Program-made: the position numbers and the translations under genes | In this document: piece after piece, positions 27,856-37,209 of the stretch | How positions within the stretch are numbered: position 1 is the stretch's first letter | Layout of the letters: each line of letters begins with the position of its first letter | Origin: Candidatus Hydrogenedentota bacterium | GTDB taxonomy: Bacteria > Hydrogenedentota > Hydrogenedentia > Hydrogenedentales > CAILVY01 | Length of the DNA: 64,000 nt | Assembly (NCBI GenBank): GCA_029565395.1 | Contig: JAKQOG010000113.1 | Coordinates: 18,107 to 82,106 of the forward strand | Direction of reading: 5' to 3' | The notes under the pieces: model-generated | What the model was told of the DNA's origin: nothing | The model's database searches: none | What the model saw: only the letters and a program-made list of their open reading frames with translations

Positions 27856-27892
27856 CCTTTTATCGATGCAAATCGAATTGTGCAATGCGGGG

Positions 27893-27921
27893 GTGGAATT
27901 ATTGAATCCCTACGGGATACC
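27893..27921. repeat. Dispersed repeat, copy C (short)
   Basis: Contains TGGAATTATTGAATCCC and the hairpin ATCCC-TAC-GGGAT; lacks the 5' part of copies A and B. Confidence 0.8.
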
Positions 27922-27977
27922 GCGTTGCGTTCCAAATTAAATCGGTTCGCGCAACTCTCCTGTGGCGGGTAAACCCC

Positions 27978-28008
27978 GGGCTGGAATTATATATCCCCGT
28001 TGGGGAAA
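27978..28008. repeat. Dispersed repeat, copy D (short)
   Basis: Contains GGGCTGGAATTATATA and the hairpin TCCCC-GTT-GGGGA, as in copy A. Confidence 0.8.
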
Positions 28009-28701
28009 ACCCGCAGGAAATAGGGAAACAGAGAGCGGTCGTCTTTTTCCCTGTGTGCGCCGTGGCTCCGTGTGCGATGGATCATCACGCGGAGGCACGG
28101 AGATCACGGGGGAAGAGAAGGGATAAATCGTGATACAGATTGCATCGATTGCACGGATTCGAGCATTGGGAAAATGGGTCCTCTGTTTTCAAAGGGGATT
28201 GCGGACAACCGAGAGCGATACCCGGCTTCTTCCTTCGCTATAGCTTCGGAGGATACGTCGTCACGCGCTGCGCGTGACTACGCCGTGGCAAGCCCGATAG
28301 GGATAGCGATGGCGTTGGATATCCACACCGAAGGTGTATGAGATAGTAGCTGGGTTGGCGCAGAATGGTTCTGCGTCGTAGTGTTCGTGAAATACCGTGA
28401 GCGCAGAATTACTCTGTGCTTTTCCTTCAAAATTTCCCTTTGTTATTGCGCAGAATCATTCTGCGCCAACATAACTTCACGCCGAAGGTGTGAACCACGG
28501 ATTCGTTACTCTGCACATTGTTTCCACGGTATCGCTTTGCACAACACTCCGGTTTCTACGTTCTATCCCGCCTGCGAGGTGCATATAACAAAAAAGGCGC
28601 AGGATATATTCCGCGCATAGTTGTACTTTTTCCATTTGCGAAAAACAGAGGCAGGCGTGGGGAATAATTATGGGAATATCCGGGTTTTCATTGAACAATT
28701 T

Positions 28702-28718
28702 GCCTTCGGTTAGAAGGC
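28702..28718 (+). promoter_or_regulatory. Hairpin immediately upstream of a ribosome-binding site
   Basis: GCCTTC-GGTTA-GAAGGC forms a 6-bp stem ending three bases before GGAGG (28721-28725), the ribosome-binding site of the large secreted protein starting at 28731. It could protect the leader or affect initiation; no ligand-binding structure is evident. Confidence 0.4.
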
Positions 28719-28730
28719 GAGGAGGTGTTC

Positions 28731-31700
28731 ATGAAAGAGATACACTCTTTAGGTGTTTCAATATCGGGGCGTCTTAGGTGGAAAGGCAGTTTCACACGTT
28801 TCCTTTGTCTAGTGGTGGTGTCTATTGCCGGTGTGGCCGCTGCGACGACCCCGGCTACCTTGCCGCTTGATCCGGGAGAAATTGTCGTAACTACCTTTTC
28901 CGGACTGCTCTCGCCGGTCACGGGTCCAGGCCCTTATCCTGCGGACCCGGACGGCTTTGTCGTAACGCTGGTGGATACGCGCGTGCCGCCTGTGGCGGGC
29001 AATCCGGTTCCCGTAAACGATGTGAACTGGGTGGTGGAACGCACGCACAACGAATTTGCAGCGCCCGGCGATATCTGGAAGGCTGCGAACCTCGGCCAGG
29101 TCTTCGGCATCACGCTTGACAATGCGGCCGCGCCGAACATCTATGTGACGGCGACGACGGTGTACGGTCAGTTCGCATTCGGACCCGGCGGACCCGGCGG
29201 CGTATATCGCATTGATGGCACGACCGGGGCGATTTGTAACGTGGCCTCGCTTCCGAACGGAGGCCCCGCATTGGGCAACATTTCGTTCAACGGTGACGCA
29301 GGCAAGCTCTACGTCACCAACATGGACGACGGGCTCATTTACATTATCAACACGATGACCGGGCCTTGCCCGATGACGGTGCAGCCGCAGACATACGATC
29401 ATGGCGTACAAGGACTCACCGATGCCAGGATGCCGACCATCCCGGATGATGGCGTCATGGGCAACTTCACGGCGCTGGGCCGCCGCGTCTGGGCCGTCGA
29501 ATACCACAAATACCGGATCTACTACTCGGTTTGGACAGCGGGCGCCACGGAAATCTGGTCCGTTCAAACCAATGTTTCGGGCATTCCACAGGCGGGCACC
29601 GCGCAGCTCGAATTCTCCGTCAATTCGCTTGCCCCGCCGCGCGTGCCGGTTTCCGACATTGAGTTTTCCGTAAACGATGAAATGTTCATCGCCGAGCGCA
29701 CCATGCCGATGGGAAAGGACACGGGTGCGCTGGATTACAACCAGCCCTGGTCACACGTTTCGCGCGTGCTGCGCTACACGGGCTACCCCGGGCCGTGGAG
29801 CAATTTCGCCACCAATGAATTCGGCATTGGCAGCTTCGGCGGCAGCGGATCAAATTCCGCCGGCGGCGTCACGCTGGATTGCGACACGAATGTCTGGGGT
29901 ACCGGCGACGCGTTGCATTTCTACGGTTCAACGGGCCACACCGACTTGATCTATGGCCTCCAACGGGTTCCGGCGACGGGCAATCCTCTGGATGTCCCGA
30001 CTACATTGAACAGCTTTGTTATTGGGCTCTTCGGCCCATCGCCCTACACCAGTTTCGGCAAGACCGCCGTCGGTGATCTAGTCCTATACCGCGCCTGCAT
30101 GACGACTCCCGAATACCCCTGCGCCGATCCGACGTTCACCATTTGCGGCGGCGGCGTTCGCGACGATTTCAACAGCACCAATGGGGACGAAAATTCGACC
30201 CCGAGCGCGGCGTTGCTCGCCGCGGCCAACGCGCACTGCAAGCCGCTTACGAAGTTTGATGTGTTCCCCGACGGGCAATGCTTCATCCACACCTTCAGCG
30301 ATTGCTGCGAGGCGGGGTGCGAACTCGTCAGTGTGAAGCTGGTCATTGGCCTGAAGGCCGCCGCCATTGGCGTAAACACGGCCAATGACACGATCACCAT
30401 CGGGAACAACGCAACGCCATTGTGGACCGAACCGATTGCAAATCTCGCTAGCAACGGCACATGGCAGGCAGGAACGTGGAATCCCGGCCAGTCGACCACA
30501 CTCACGCTCGATCTCACCACCCTGCCAACCGGCCCGAATCCCGGTGATCTCTACAACATTCTGCCGGACCTCTCCGACTGCTCTCTTGATCTTATCGTGA
30601 GAGACTTCACGGCGGTGGATTTTGCACAGCTCAATCTCGTCTGGTGCTGCGGCCAAACCGGTGAAGGCGAAGGCGAGGGCGGCGGAGAAGGGGAAGGGGA
30701 AGGGGAAGGCCAGACGGACTGCATGACGCTGGGCATTCCCCAGGTTGAATGCGAACCGACAGACACCGGCGGCAACGGTTCGCTGGTGACGATTGACATC
30801 ACGAACTTCACCGGCCATGACGCGCATTACGTGCTCGTGACCCCCCAGAGTCCGGGCGTGACGGCGAATCCACAAATGATCCCGACGCTGATCCCCAGCG
30901 GTCAAACAGGCGCCATCACGTTTTCCACCCAAGGCGGCGTGCCGGGCGTTCCTATCTGCGTGACACTGACATTAATTAACGCAACGGATGCCGAGTGTTT
31001 TGAATGCTGCTCGCAGGACATCTGCTTTGATGATCCCTGCAATTGCGCGCTCGTACCGGCCGATCAGGAAGTGGCGGAGTGCGATCCGGCGAACCCCGGC
31101 ACATTCATCTACACCTTCCCGATCTACAACATGAGCCCGAGCATCATCGAGCATGTGTACCTTTTCCCGCCCGCGGGCATAACGATCACGCCGGTCTACT
31201 TTAACATCCCGTCGCTGCCGCCCTACGGCTACACGGCGCCGCTGACGGTGACCATTTCCGGCGCAACGCCGGGCCAGCAGGTCTGCTTCACCATCGGCCT
31301 GTACGATCAGCACCTTGACTTCTGCTGCGCCTTGGAACACTGCATTACCGCGCCAAGCTGCTGCGAAGATGACATTGAGCCCCCCGTGTTCGACGTGCCA
31401 GTCGATCTTGTGACTACCGTGGACTGCGGCGTGCAGATCAGCCTGCCCCATTTGACGGCGCATGACAACTGCGACGGCGATCTCAGCGGCAACATTAAAA
31501 TCTCCGGCGCGATAGACACGACGGTACCGGGTCTTCAATGCGTGACGTATACCGTCAGCGATTCGCACGGCAACACCACAACCTACAATTACTGCGTAAC
31601 CGTGTTAAACAACTGTAATGACGGTGGCGGAACACCCATCGACCCGGCGCTGAAATTCCATTCGGCCGATGAAAACACCGACAACCAAATTCAGTTGAGC

Positions 31701-31943
31701 GAGCTCCTGCGCGTCGTGCAGTTATTTAATGCGGGCAGTTACGGCGCCGCTTCGGGCACGGAGGACGGGTACGCTCCCGGCGGCGGCGGCAAAACCGGCG
31801 CCCCGCACTCCAGCGATTACAACCCTTCGGATTGGTCCATCAATCTCGCGGAGTTGTTGCGCCTCGTGCAATTCTACAACGGCGGCGGGTACGAGGCGTG
31901 CGCAAGTGATTCATGTGAAGATGGATTCACCGTGAAAAAGTAA
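28731..31943 (+). CDS. Giant secreted protein with Glu-Gly linker, HYR domain and C-terminal LSELLR repeats
   Basis: About 1,070 residues. The ATG has GGAGG five bases upstream. A signal peptide ends near AGVAAA. Residues ~40-480 form a beta-rich, possibly propeller-like domain with many short aromatic strands. A Cys-rich region (~480-640) comes next, then a short linker of alternating Glu-Gly. Two Cys-rich repeats with CxxCC-like ends and an HYR-like module (DDIEPPVFDVP ... CVTYTVSDSHGN) follow. The last ~95 residues hold two Asp-rich helices (DNQIQLSELLRVVQLFN and INLAELLRLVQFYN), each followed by a GY box and an EDGF/EDGY motif, resembling dockerin/EF-hand pairs. This tail is shared with the protein at 37446-39656 and probably anchors or sorts it. 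Ligand unknown. Confidence 0.85.
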   Translation: MKEIHSLGVSISGRLRWKGSFTRFLCLVVVSIAGVAAATTPATLPLDPGEIVVTTFSGLLSPVTGPGPYPADPDGFVVTLVDTRVPPVAGNPVPVNDVNWVVERTHNEFAAPGDIWKAANLGQVFGITLDNAAAPNIYVTATTVYGQFAFGPGGPGGVYRIDGTTGAICNVASLPNGGPALGNISFNGDAGKLYVTNMDDGLIYIINTMTGPCPMTVQPQTYDHGVQGLTDARMPTIPDDGVMGNFTALGRRVWAVEYHKYRIYYSVWTAGATEIWSVQTNVSGIPQAGTAQLEFSVNSLAPPRVPVSDIEFSVNDEMFIAERTMPMGKDTGALDYNQPWSHVSRVLRYTGYPGPWSNFATNEFGIGSFGGSGSNSAGGVTLDCDTNVWGTGDALHFYGSTGHTDLIYGLQRVPATGNPLDVPTTLNSFVIGLFGPSPYTSFGKTAVGDLVLYRACMTTPEYPCADPTFTICGGGVRDDFNSTNGDENSTPSAALLAAANAHCKPLTKFDVFPDGQCFIHTFSDCCEAGCELVSVKLVIGLKAAAIGVNTANDTITIGNNATPLWTEPIANLASNGTWQAGTWNPGQSTTLTLDLTTLPTGPNPGDLYNILPDLSDCSLDLIVRDFTAVDFAQLNLVWCCGQTGEGEGEGGGEGEGEGEGQTDCMTLGIPQVECEPTDTGGNGSLVTIDITNFTGHDAHYVLVTPQSPGVTANPQMIPTLIPSGQTGAITFSTQGGVPGVPICVTLTLINATDAECFECCSQDICFDDPCNCALVPADQEVAECDPANPGTFIYTFPIYNMSPSIIEHVYLFPPAGITITPVYFNIPSLPPYGYTAPLTVTISGATPGQQVCFTIGLYDQHLDFCCALEHCITAPSCCEDDIEPPVFDVPVDLVTTVDCGVQISLPHLTAHDNCDGDLSGNIKISGAIDTTVPGLQCVTYTVSDSHGNTTTYNYCVTVLNNCNDGGGTPIDPALKFHSADENTDNQIQLSELLRVVQLFNAGSYGAASGTEDGYAPGGGGKTGAPHSSDYNPSDWSINLAELLRLVQFYNGGGYEACASDSCEDGFTVKK

Positions 31944-31972
31944 GCATATTCCAAAAACGGTATTACATCGAA

Positions 31973-32008
31973 GCCGGGCGCGATATTCTAGCGGAGTTCG
32001 TGCCCGGC
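31973..32008 (+). terminator. Possible terminator hairpin
   Basis: GCCGGGC (31973-31979) pairs with GCCCGGC (32002-32008) around a 22-base loop, 30 nt after the large secreted protein. No T-run follows, so only weak or factor-dependent termination is suggested. Confidence 0.35.
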
Positions 32009-32149
32009 GGTTGTATGTGAAAAGCACATTAAAAGAATCTTTATGCGCCACCCGCCAGAGGAATTTTCATGAATCTGCCCGGCATGATGCGTTCATGCGT
32101 TCCTGAGTTCCGGATTCGCTTAAATATATCAAATAATAGGTTACTGTCC

Positions 32150-32713
32150 CTATTTATTTGTGGGAAACGAAGTTCCCCAGCGTTCTGAGAACAGGAGTTT
32201 CTCCAGTGGTTTCCGGGAGCGCTTTTTGGGAGGCGCATCGGCGGGATATCCCACGGCCATCATCGCCATTACCCGTACGTTGCTGGGAATGTCCAATATC
32301 ACCTTGGTGCGTTCCGTATTGATCCAGCCAAGCCAGCATGTGCCAAGACCCAGTTCCGTTGCCTTCAGCACGAGGTGTTCCATGGCGATTCCGAAATCAA
32401 TCTGGTAATACTCTATGCCTGTAATTCCAGCACCGATTCTGTTCGTCACAATATCCAACTGTGCGCAGCCTACCAGGAGAAGCGGGACCTCGCGGACCCA
32501 CCGGTTGCCGGCAACCGGTCCCATGGCTTCTTTTGCGAGGCGTTCGATGGTTGATCGGTCCGTCACGGCGATGATCCGGATGGGTTGGCTGTTGCTCGCG
32601 CTCGGGGCCCAGCGCGCCGCTTCGCACATCGCCACGATGTCGCGGGGGTCCACCGGACGGCTGTCATAAGCGCGCACCGAACGCCGCGCCTGAATGATTT
32701 CGTCGAAGGTCAT
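32150..32713 (-). CDS. Nitroreductase-family protein
   Basis: 187 residues. FMN-binding RRSVRAYDSRPV near the start, APSASNSQP in the active-site loop, a GIAMEHLVLKATELGLGTCWLGW block, and AVGYP near the end are the nitroreductase hallmarks. It reduces nitro compounds, quinones or similar with NAD(P)H. The real role may be in flavin, cobalamin or quinone metabolism. The start at 32713 has AGAGG upstream; the eight earlier codons are not family-like. It stands alone between a secreted protein gene and a divergent DUF4091 gene. Confidence 0.9.
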   Translation of the reverse strand: MTFDEIIQARRSVRAYDSRPVDPRDIVAMCEAARWAPSASNSQPIRIIAVTDRSTIERLAKEAMGPVAGNRWVREVPLLLVGCAQLDIVTNRIGAGITGIEYYQIDFGIAMEHLVLKATELGLGTCWLGWINTERTKVILDIPSNVRVMAMMAVGYPADAPPKKRSRKPLEKLLFSERWGTSFPTNK

Positions 32714-32926
32714 TGTAGTGCCTCTATCGGTAAACAACTATTATACAGAGAAATAGTGGCCAAGCACTTATATTGGCTTTTTGTGCTTTTTCCAGATGAA
32801 AATGTCTGATGTATTCTATTTTTTCGACGGTCTGACGACAACAATCGATCTTGCAATTATATGGTCACACCATGCACTCTGGATGTAAACGGATAGGGAA
32901 TCTTTCGAGAAAACGGGAGTGTATGT

Positions 32927-34786
32927 ATGAAACACGTACTCGCAATTTGCATTGCCTGTGTCCAGGCCGCGTTTTTGATTCTTGCGTCGGTGGCGGTGGC
33001 GGAGCCTGTGGTCATTGGCGGGGTAACGTATGAGGTGGTGGATGAAGGGGAGCCATTTGTGGAGGCGTCGGCCCCTGAACAATCGTGGGAGGCCCCAAAA
33101 CCATATAGGGCGGAACGACGCGCGGGGCTGATGGCGTTTCAGGCGGACGATCCGGGAGAGTACATTCCTAAGCGCATTCCGCGCGACGCGGAACATGTGA
33201 AAAAACTCTGCGTGTTCGTATCCCAGGGCGAGACCACGTGTTTCTCGCTGGGCGTGCATACGTTGAAGGATATAAACGGCCTGTCTGCGACGTTGGATCT
33301 CAAGGGCGCGCCGGTGTCTGTTGAACTGAGGCACATGCACTGCTGGCCGCAGCGGACGGGATGGAATTCCCGGAAGTGGGTCATTATCCCCGAACTTCTT
33401 CTTCCATTTACCGGCGGCAAGCGGACTATCCCGGTCAAAGATGGCATTCTTTGGGAAGAGCCGTTCGATGTGGAGTCCGGGAAAACCGTGGGCCTTTGGG
33501 TCACGGTAAAAGCGTCCGCGGAAGCCGTTGCAGGCCGCTACACGGGAACACTCTCCATCTCCGGATGCGGGGAAAAGCCCTTGAAGGTGCCAATCAAATT
33601 GGAGATCCTGCCCATCGTTCTGCAACAGCCGCAGGATAAACATTGGTTGATCTACGGGGACTCCTGGCGCTGGCACAACATGAATGAGGAGCAGATAATA
33701 GCGGAACTCCGGGATTTCGCGGCACATGGGTTCAACGGTCTGGTCGAAGGGCCGTTTGGCAACCTCGATCTTTCCGGCATCCTCTCCAGCGCCATCACGT
33801 TCGATGCCTCGCCATACCGAAAGGTGGTGGAACAGTGCAAGGCGGTGGGGATGCAGGGGCCGCACGTATGCCAATTGGGCGGCATACCGGAGAAGGTGCG
33901 CAGCGCGCTGGGGATCACCTGCGATGTGGGGAAGGACGTCTGGCCGGAAGAACTGCGGCGGGGCGTAACCGATGTCGCCCGCGCGGTGTTGCAGGCCACG
34001 AAAGACGCCGGCGCGCCCTGGTACTTCTACGGTGTGGATGAGCCCACCGGCGACAACACCTACGCCATCCAGGAATACCAATGCTGGCACGACGCGGGAG
34101 TTCCCACCTATGCCACGTTCTACAAGATCGACTTTTTGGACAAGGCGTCCGCCTATCTCACCACGCCGTGTTTCGTCTCGGGCCTGGTGAACAATGAATC
34201 CGAAGCCCAAAAGGCCCGCGAGGGCTGTAAGAAAAACGGCGCCGAGTTCTGGTGGTACGGGACCGGCTGTTATGTAAATCCCGCGCCCCAGGAAAGCGGC
34301 ATGATCTTTAACCGGTATGGGGCCGGGGTGTTCTTCTGGAAAACCGGCGCCAAAACCCAGGTCACCTGGACATTCTGCCGCCCGCATGGCGATGTGTTCA
34401 ATGATTTCGATGGAGTGCTTGAGAACAGCGCTGAACCCAAGGAGCAAGTCACCGCGTACCCGCATTTTCTTCGCCCGAACGACTGGAGCACGTATCAGGG
34501 AGCCATCCCCACCGTTGCCTGGGAATCTTTGCGCGAAGGATATAACGATTACCGGTATCTTCATGCGTTGAAATGCGCCATTGAACAAGCGCGCGCCAGC
34601 GCGGACAAAAAGCAGATGAAAAAAGCGGATAAAGCGGAAAAGATCATGAACGATCTCGTGGCGGACATCCCCTGGTGCAATCCGATGAACCGCCCCGACA
34701 AAAAAAGGCAGGCCGCACTCACCTCGCTCAAACTTCAGCAATTGAGACGCACTGTGGCAGATCAAATCCTTATCTTGCAGAAATAA
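32927..34786 (+). CDS. Secreted DUF4091 protein, GH123-like
   Basis: 619 residues. A signal peptide of ~25 residues ends at SVAVA. A beta-sandwich (~residues 60-225) precedes an (alpha/beta)8-like domain. Its YGVDEP carries Asp371-Glu372, which matches the Asp-Glu dyad of GH123 N-acetyl-beta-galactosaminidases working by substrate-assisted catalysis. The C-terminal WESLREGYNDYRYL is the DUF4091 signature. Export and family point to glycan breakdown outside the cytoplasm; substrate specificity is inferred only by family. A long reading frame on the other strand is a shadow. Confidence 0.85.
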   Translation: MKHVLAICIACVQAAFLILASVAVAEPVVIGGVTYEVVDEGEPFVEASAPEQSWEAPKPYRAERRAGLMAFQADDPGEYIPKRIPRDAEHVKKLCVFVSQGETTCFSLGVHTLKDINGLSATLDLKGAPVSVELRHMHCWPQRTGWNSRKWVIIPELLLPFTGGKRTIPVKDGILWEEPFDVESGKTVGLWVTVKASAEAVAGRYTGTLSISGCGEKPLKVPIKLEILPIVLQQPQDKHWLIYGDSWRWHNMNEEQIIAELRDFAAHGFNGLVEGPFGNLDLSGILSSAITFDASPYRKVVEQCKAVGMQGPHVCQLGGIPEKVRSALGITCDVGKDVWPEELRRGVTDVARAVLQATKDAGAPWYFYGVDEPTGDNTYAIQEYQCWHDAGVPTYATFYKIDFLDKASAYLTTPCFVSGLVNNESEAQKAREGCKKNGAEFWWYGTGCYVNPAPQESGMIFNRYGAGVFFWKTGAKTQVTWTFCRPHGDVFNDFDGVLENSAEPKEQVTAYPHFLRPNDWSTYQGAIPTVAWESLREGYNDYRYLHALKCAIEQARASADKKQMKKADKAEKIMNDLVADIPWCNPMNRPDKKRQAALTSLKLQQLRRTVADQILILQK

Positions 34787-34840
34787 AGCCGGCCAACAGC
34801 AGTCTCCACGGCATCACCGTGAACCTATTTGAGGTAAAGA

Positions 34841-35371
34841 CTATTCCGAAATTGGATCTTTGGTTTCCCTGGAGCGTTTTTGGAGAACGTATATAAAAAC
34901 AAGGATTATCAAAAAAAAGACTATCTCTACGAGAAGTCCCTTCCGAGCCAGATTCCAGTTCGGCAGCAGATTCCAGACATTGTGTGGAATGACAAAATTA
35001 ATGAGCCTCAGAATTAGCGTGTGTATCGGTGTTTGATCACCGTATCCGGAAAATAACCACTTGCCGATGGCTCGTACGATCCAGTCAAAATCAGGCAGCA
35101 CCGAACATGCCATGGCGAACTTGCAGTCCCGCCAGAACTTAATGATGATAAAGACTGTCAGGAGGAAAACGGTCACATGGCTTAGAATCCAGAACCAATC
35201 GTCGAACAAGGGTGTAGGCGGATGGTACGTCGCCTTTGCCAATCTATCGAGAATTCCATGAGAAAGGAGCGCAAGCCCGGCAACCGATGCATATTGTACC
35301 GGCAGAGGACGAACATTCTTCAGGCATCGTTGAATCAGGATTCCAGTTACGAGGTGCGTAGGCCCTTGCAT
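34841..35371 (-). CDS. Small membrane protein with histidine/aspartate motifs
   Basis: 176 residues, about four membrane spans. The N-terminus PTHLVTGILIQ, the loop LLSHGILDRLAKATYHPP, and a PDFDWI before the third span resemble metal-dependent-hydrolase-like YdjM/DUF457 membrane proteins. That is a weak link based on spacing of His and Asp residues. A basic C-terminal tail follows. It lies tail-to-tail with the DUF4091 gene. Function unknown. Confidence 0.65.
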   Translation of the reverse strand: MQGPTHLVTGILIQRCLKNVRPLPVQYASVAGLALLSHGILDRLAKATYHPPTPLFDDWFWILSHVTVFLLTVFIIIKFWRDCKFAMACSVLPDFDWIVRAIGKWLFSGYGDQTPIHTLILRLINFVIPHNVWNLLPNWNLARKGLLVEIVFFLIILVFIYVLQKRSRETKDPISE

Positions 35372-35428
35372 GTCTCAGCTTTCCCGGTTTATGCCGTGTG
35401 CCGATTTGTCAGACCCTAGAATTTATTC

Positions 35429-36745
35429 TTACATCCGTTGCATGGTATATAAATGCACCCGCACGTCAGTGCTGACTTCATTCCTGATAGCATAGAAATC
35501 TTTTAAGGTTTGCTCGCGATTGCTCTTTCCCTGGAGCGGGGAAAGATAGAGTTGGCCGCAATAGCGGGTGTTTTGAATGGCATTGACGATGCTCTCGCAT
35601 TCAAACCCCGCCGCCAGAATAAAATTGCCCGATATTTTAATTTTGCGGCTGTTTCTATTGATGGTTCCCGCTTTTCCCATCCCTGAAAACACTTCCGCGG
35701 CGGTTTGCTGCTTGCCCAAGCGGGACAACGCTTCGTCCGTGGCCGCTTCCCAGCCGACATTGATGTAGATTTTTTCAAAGGGCAGGCCTTCCAGCATCTC
35801 AAATGCACTGTCCGGCTGGTCCAAAAAAGATTGGTTCGTTGAGAATAGAAGCAGATTGGATCCCGTATGATAGGACTCCCCGCAGTGAAACCCCTCGAAG
35901 GCCCGTTTCGCTGCATACTCGATTTCCGGTGCGGCCAAGGCATCGCATTCGCCAAACACCACGGAATTGTAGTTGTACAGGTCCGCGCCATAGACCTCCG
36001 CCAGCGCAGCGATCTGCCGATCGATATCCTCCCTGTTGCGCACGGCAAACTCCGCTTTCCCCCGCACCGAACAAAACCCGCAGGCATTGATGCAGCCGTC
36101 CATCACCTTGACCAGAATCACCCGGTAGTCCACCCGGATCGCGTCTGGCGGAAGCACCATCATCTGCCCGTGGATTTCATGCAGCCGATCCGCTGTCTTT
36201 TGAAGTTGCCGCCGATCATTCCTGGCCGCTTTCCCAAGAAACTCCCAGCATCGGCGCACGTCCTCGTCCTGCACAGCCTCCCCCGATTCATACCGGAGTT
36301 CCGGCATGCGCACCAGCAGGTTACGGAAGGCGTGTATCAGCCGGTCAAACGCATCAAAGGCGGCCCGCACATACGGACGCTGCAACCCATCATGACCATG
36401 AAGCGCCGGCAGGTCCGCCCTGCCATTTACCGCCCACGCGGAATCCCCGATAAGTTCCGCCGGCACGCTCAATGCGCCCGGCACGCCCAGTGCGCCCGGC
36501 ACCCACACCCGGTCATAATAAATCCAGTCATTCGCCATCGTCCGCTGGATCCAGTCCCAGCTCTGCGGCGACGGGAACCCGTCTATTCGCTGGATACGTC
36601 CTTCCAGATCGAAATTAAACTTAAAGGAATCAAATAGCACCATGATCGGCTTTCCCACCCAGTCTATCAGGCCGGTTTTCTTAAACGTCCTGCTGCCGTT
36701 ACGATCAAACTGCACCGTGATATCGCCCGCGCACATACTAATCAT
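35429..36745 (-). CDS. Radical SAM protein with long N-terminal extension
   Basis: 438 residues. A CX3CX2C motif at Cys218, Cys222 and Cys225 (DGCINACGFCSVRG) should bind the [4Fe-4S] cluster. After it come YGADLYNYNSVVFGE and INVGWEAATDEAL segments, like the beta-strands of the TIM barrel. About 210 residues before the cluster motif match no family I recognise and include a twofold six-residue repeat, PGALGV/PGALSV, from an 18-base DNA repeat at 36470-36505. The reaction is unknown. TAGGA upstream supports the ATG at 36745. Confidence 0.85.
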   Translation of the reverse strand: MISMCAGDITVQFDRNGSRTFKKTGLIDWVGKPIMVLFDSFKFNFDLEGRIQRIDGFPSPQSWDWIQRTMANDWIYYDRVWVPGALGVPGALSVPAELIGDSAWAVNGRADLPALHGHDGLQRPYVRAAFDAFDRLIHAFRNLLVRMPELRYESGEAVQDEDVRRCWEFLGKAARNDRRQLQKTADRLHEIHGQMMVLPPDAIRVDYRVILVKVMDGCINACGFCSVRGKAEFAVRNREDIDRQIAALAEVYGADLYNYNSVVFGECDALAAPEIEYAAKRAFEGFHCGESYHTGSNLLLFSTNQSFLDQPDSAFEMLEGLPFEKIYINVGWEAATDEALSRLGKQQTAAEVFSGMGKAGTINRNSRKIKISGNFILAAGFECESIVNAIQNTRYCGQLYLSPLQGKSNREQTLKDFYAIRNEVSTDVRVHLYTMQRM

Positions 36746-36789
36746 AAAAATCCTATCTAGAGCAGGGACACATCATAGCGTTTTTACAG

Positions 36790-37209
36790 TCACTTTTGGT
36801 AGACAAAGAGCATGCCTTCGTTGTTCATGGTGAGTTTGTTTCCCTCGATGGCGGCCTCCGTCTGTCCTGCGCCTTCCCAACTCAGGATATAAGTGGTCCC
36901 ATCCTTGGTGTAGACACCCTTAAAATGCCGGATCACCGGACCGCCGACGGGATTCGAGAAGCTCATGGCCGCGGCAAACGCCCCGCCGCGTTTCAGCGTG
37001 ATGGACCCTGAAATGATATTGGGGGCTTGCCGGCCTTCATGAAAAGGCGAATATGGAATGTCATGTCCATCCACGGAAACTAGGATGTAGGTACCGTTGC
37101 CAATGCTGGCGCCCCCGCTACTTTTCTGTATCATTTTACCCGCCAGCGGTAATACCATCACCAGCACTACGGCCAATAGTCCAATTCCAATCTTGGCTTT
37201 GTCACGCAT
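36790..37209 (-). CDS. Membrane-anchored small protein, lipocalin-like
   Basis: 139 residues. One N-terminal hydrophobic span (IGIGLLAVVLVMVLPLAG) is followed by a beta-rich domain with a pattern (GTYILVSVDG ... GSITLKRGGAF ... GTYILSWEGAG) like small lipocalin/META-type folds that report or bind small molecules. No lipobox Cys is present, so a signal anchor is likely. Function unknown. It faces away from the second giant secreted gene. Confidence 0.6.
   Translation of the reverse strand: MRDKAKIGIGLLAVVLVMVLPLAGKMIQKSSGGASIGNGTYILVSVDGHDIPYSPFHEGRQAPNIISGSITLKRGGAFAAAMSFSNPVGGPVIRHFKGVYTKDGTTYILSWEGAGQTEAAIEGNKLTMNNEGMLFVYQK

Larger units (their letters stand above)
27447..28494. repeat. 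Array of short hairpins, many with 8-bp stems and 3-nt loops
   Basis: Non-coding stretch with at least thirteen perfect or near-perfect hairpins. Five have an 8-bp stem and 3-base loop, 19 nt long: 27447-27465 (loop AAA), 27476-27494 (GAA), 27591-27609 (TAC), 28260-28278 (CTG) and 28448-28466 (TCA). A sixth, 28476-28494 (GAA), has one G.T pair. Shorter ones lie at 27514-27530, 27554-27568, 27622-27636 (TTC), 27696-27708 (TTC), 28325-28337 (GAA), 28359-28375 (TGG) and 28401-28419. Stem sequences differ while geometry is kept. No gene is seen between 27403 and 28730. Confidence 0.85.

Noticed and set aside
27447..28494. Possible CRISPR array
   Set aside because: Spacing between hairpins is irregular and there is no conserved direct repeat; no cas gene is in the window.
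32816..34765. Long open frame (about 649 codons) on the minus strand opposite the DUF4091 gene
   Set aside because: It mirrors the GC-rich codon pattern of the real gene on the plus strand, starts beyond it, and has no family motif. The plus-strand protein has a signal peptide and a matching family signature.
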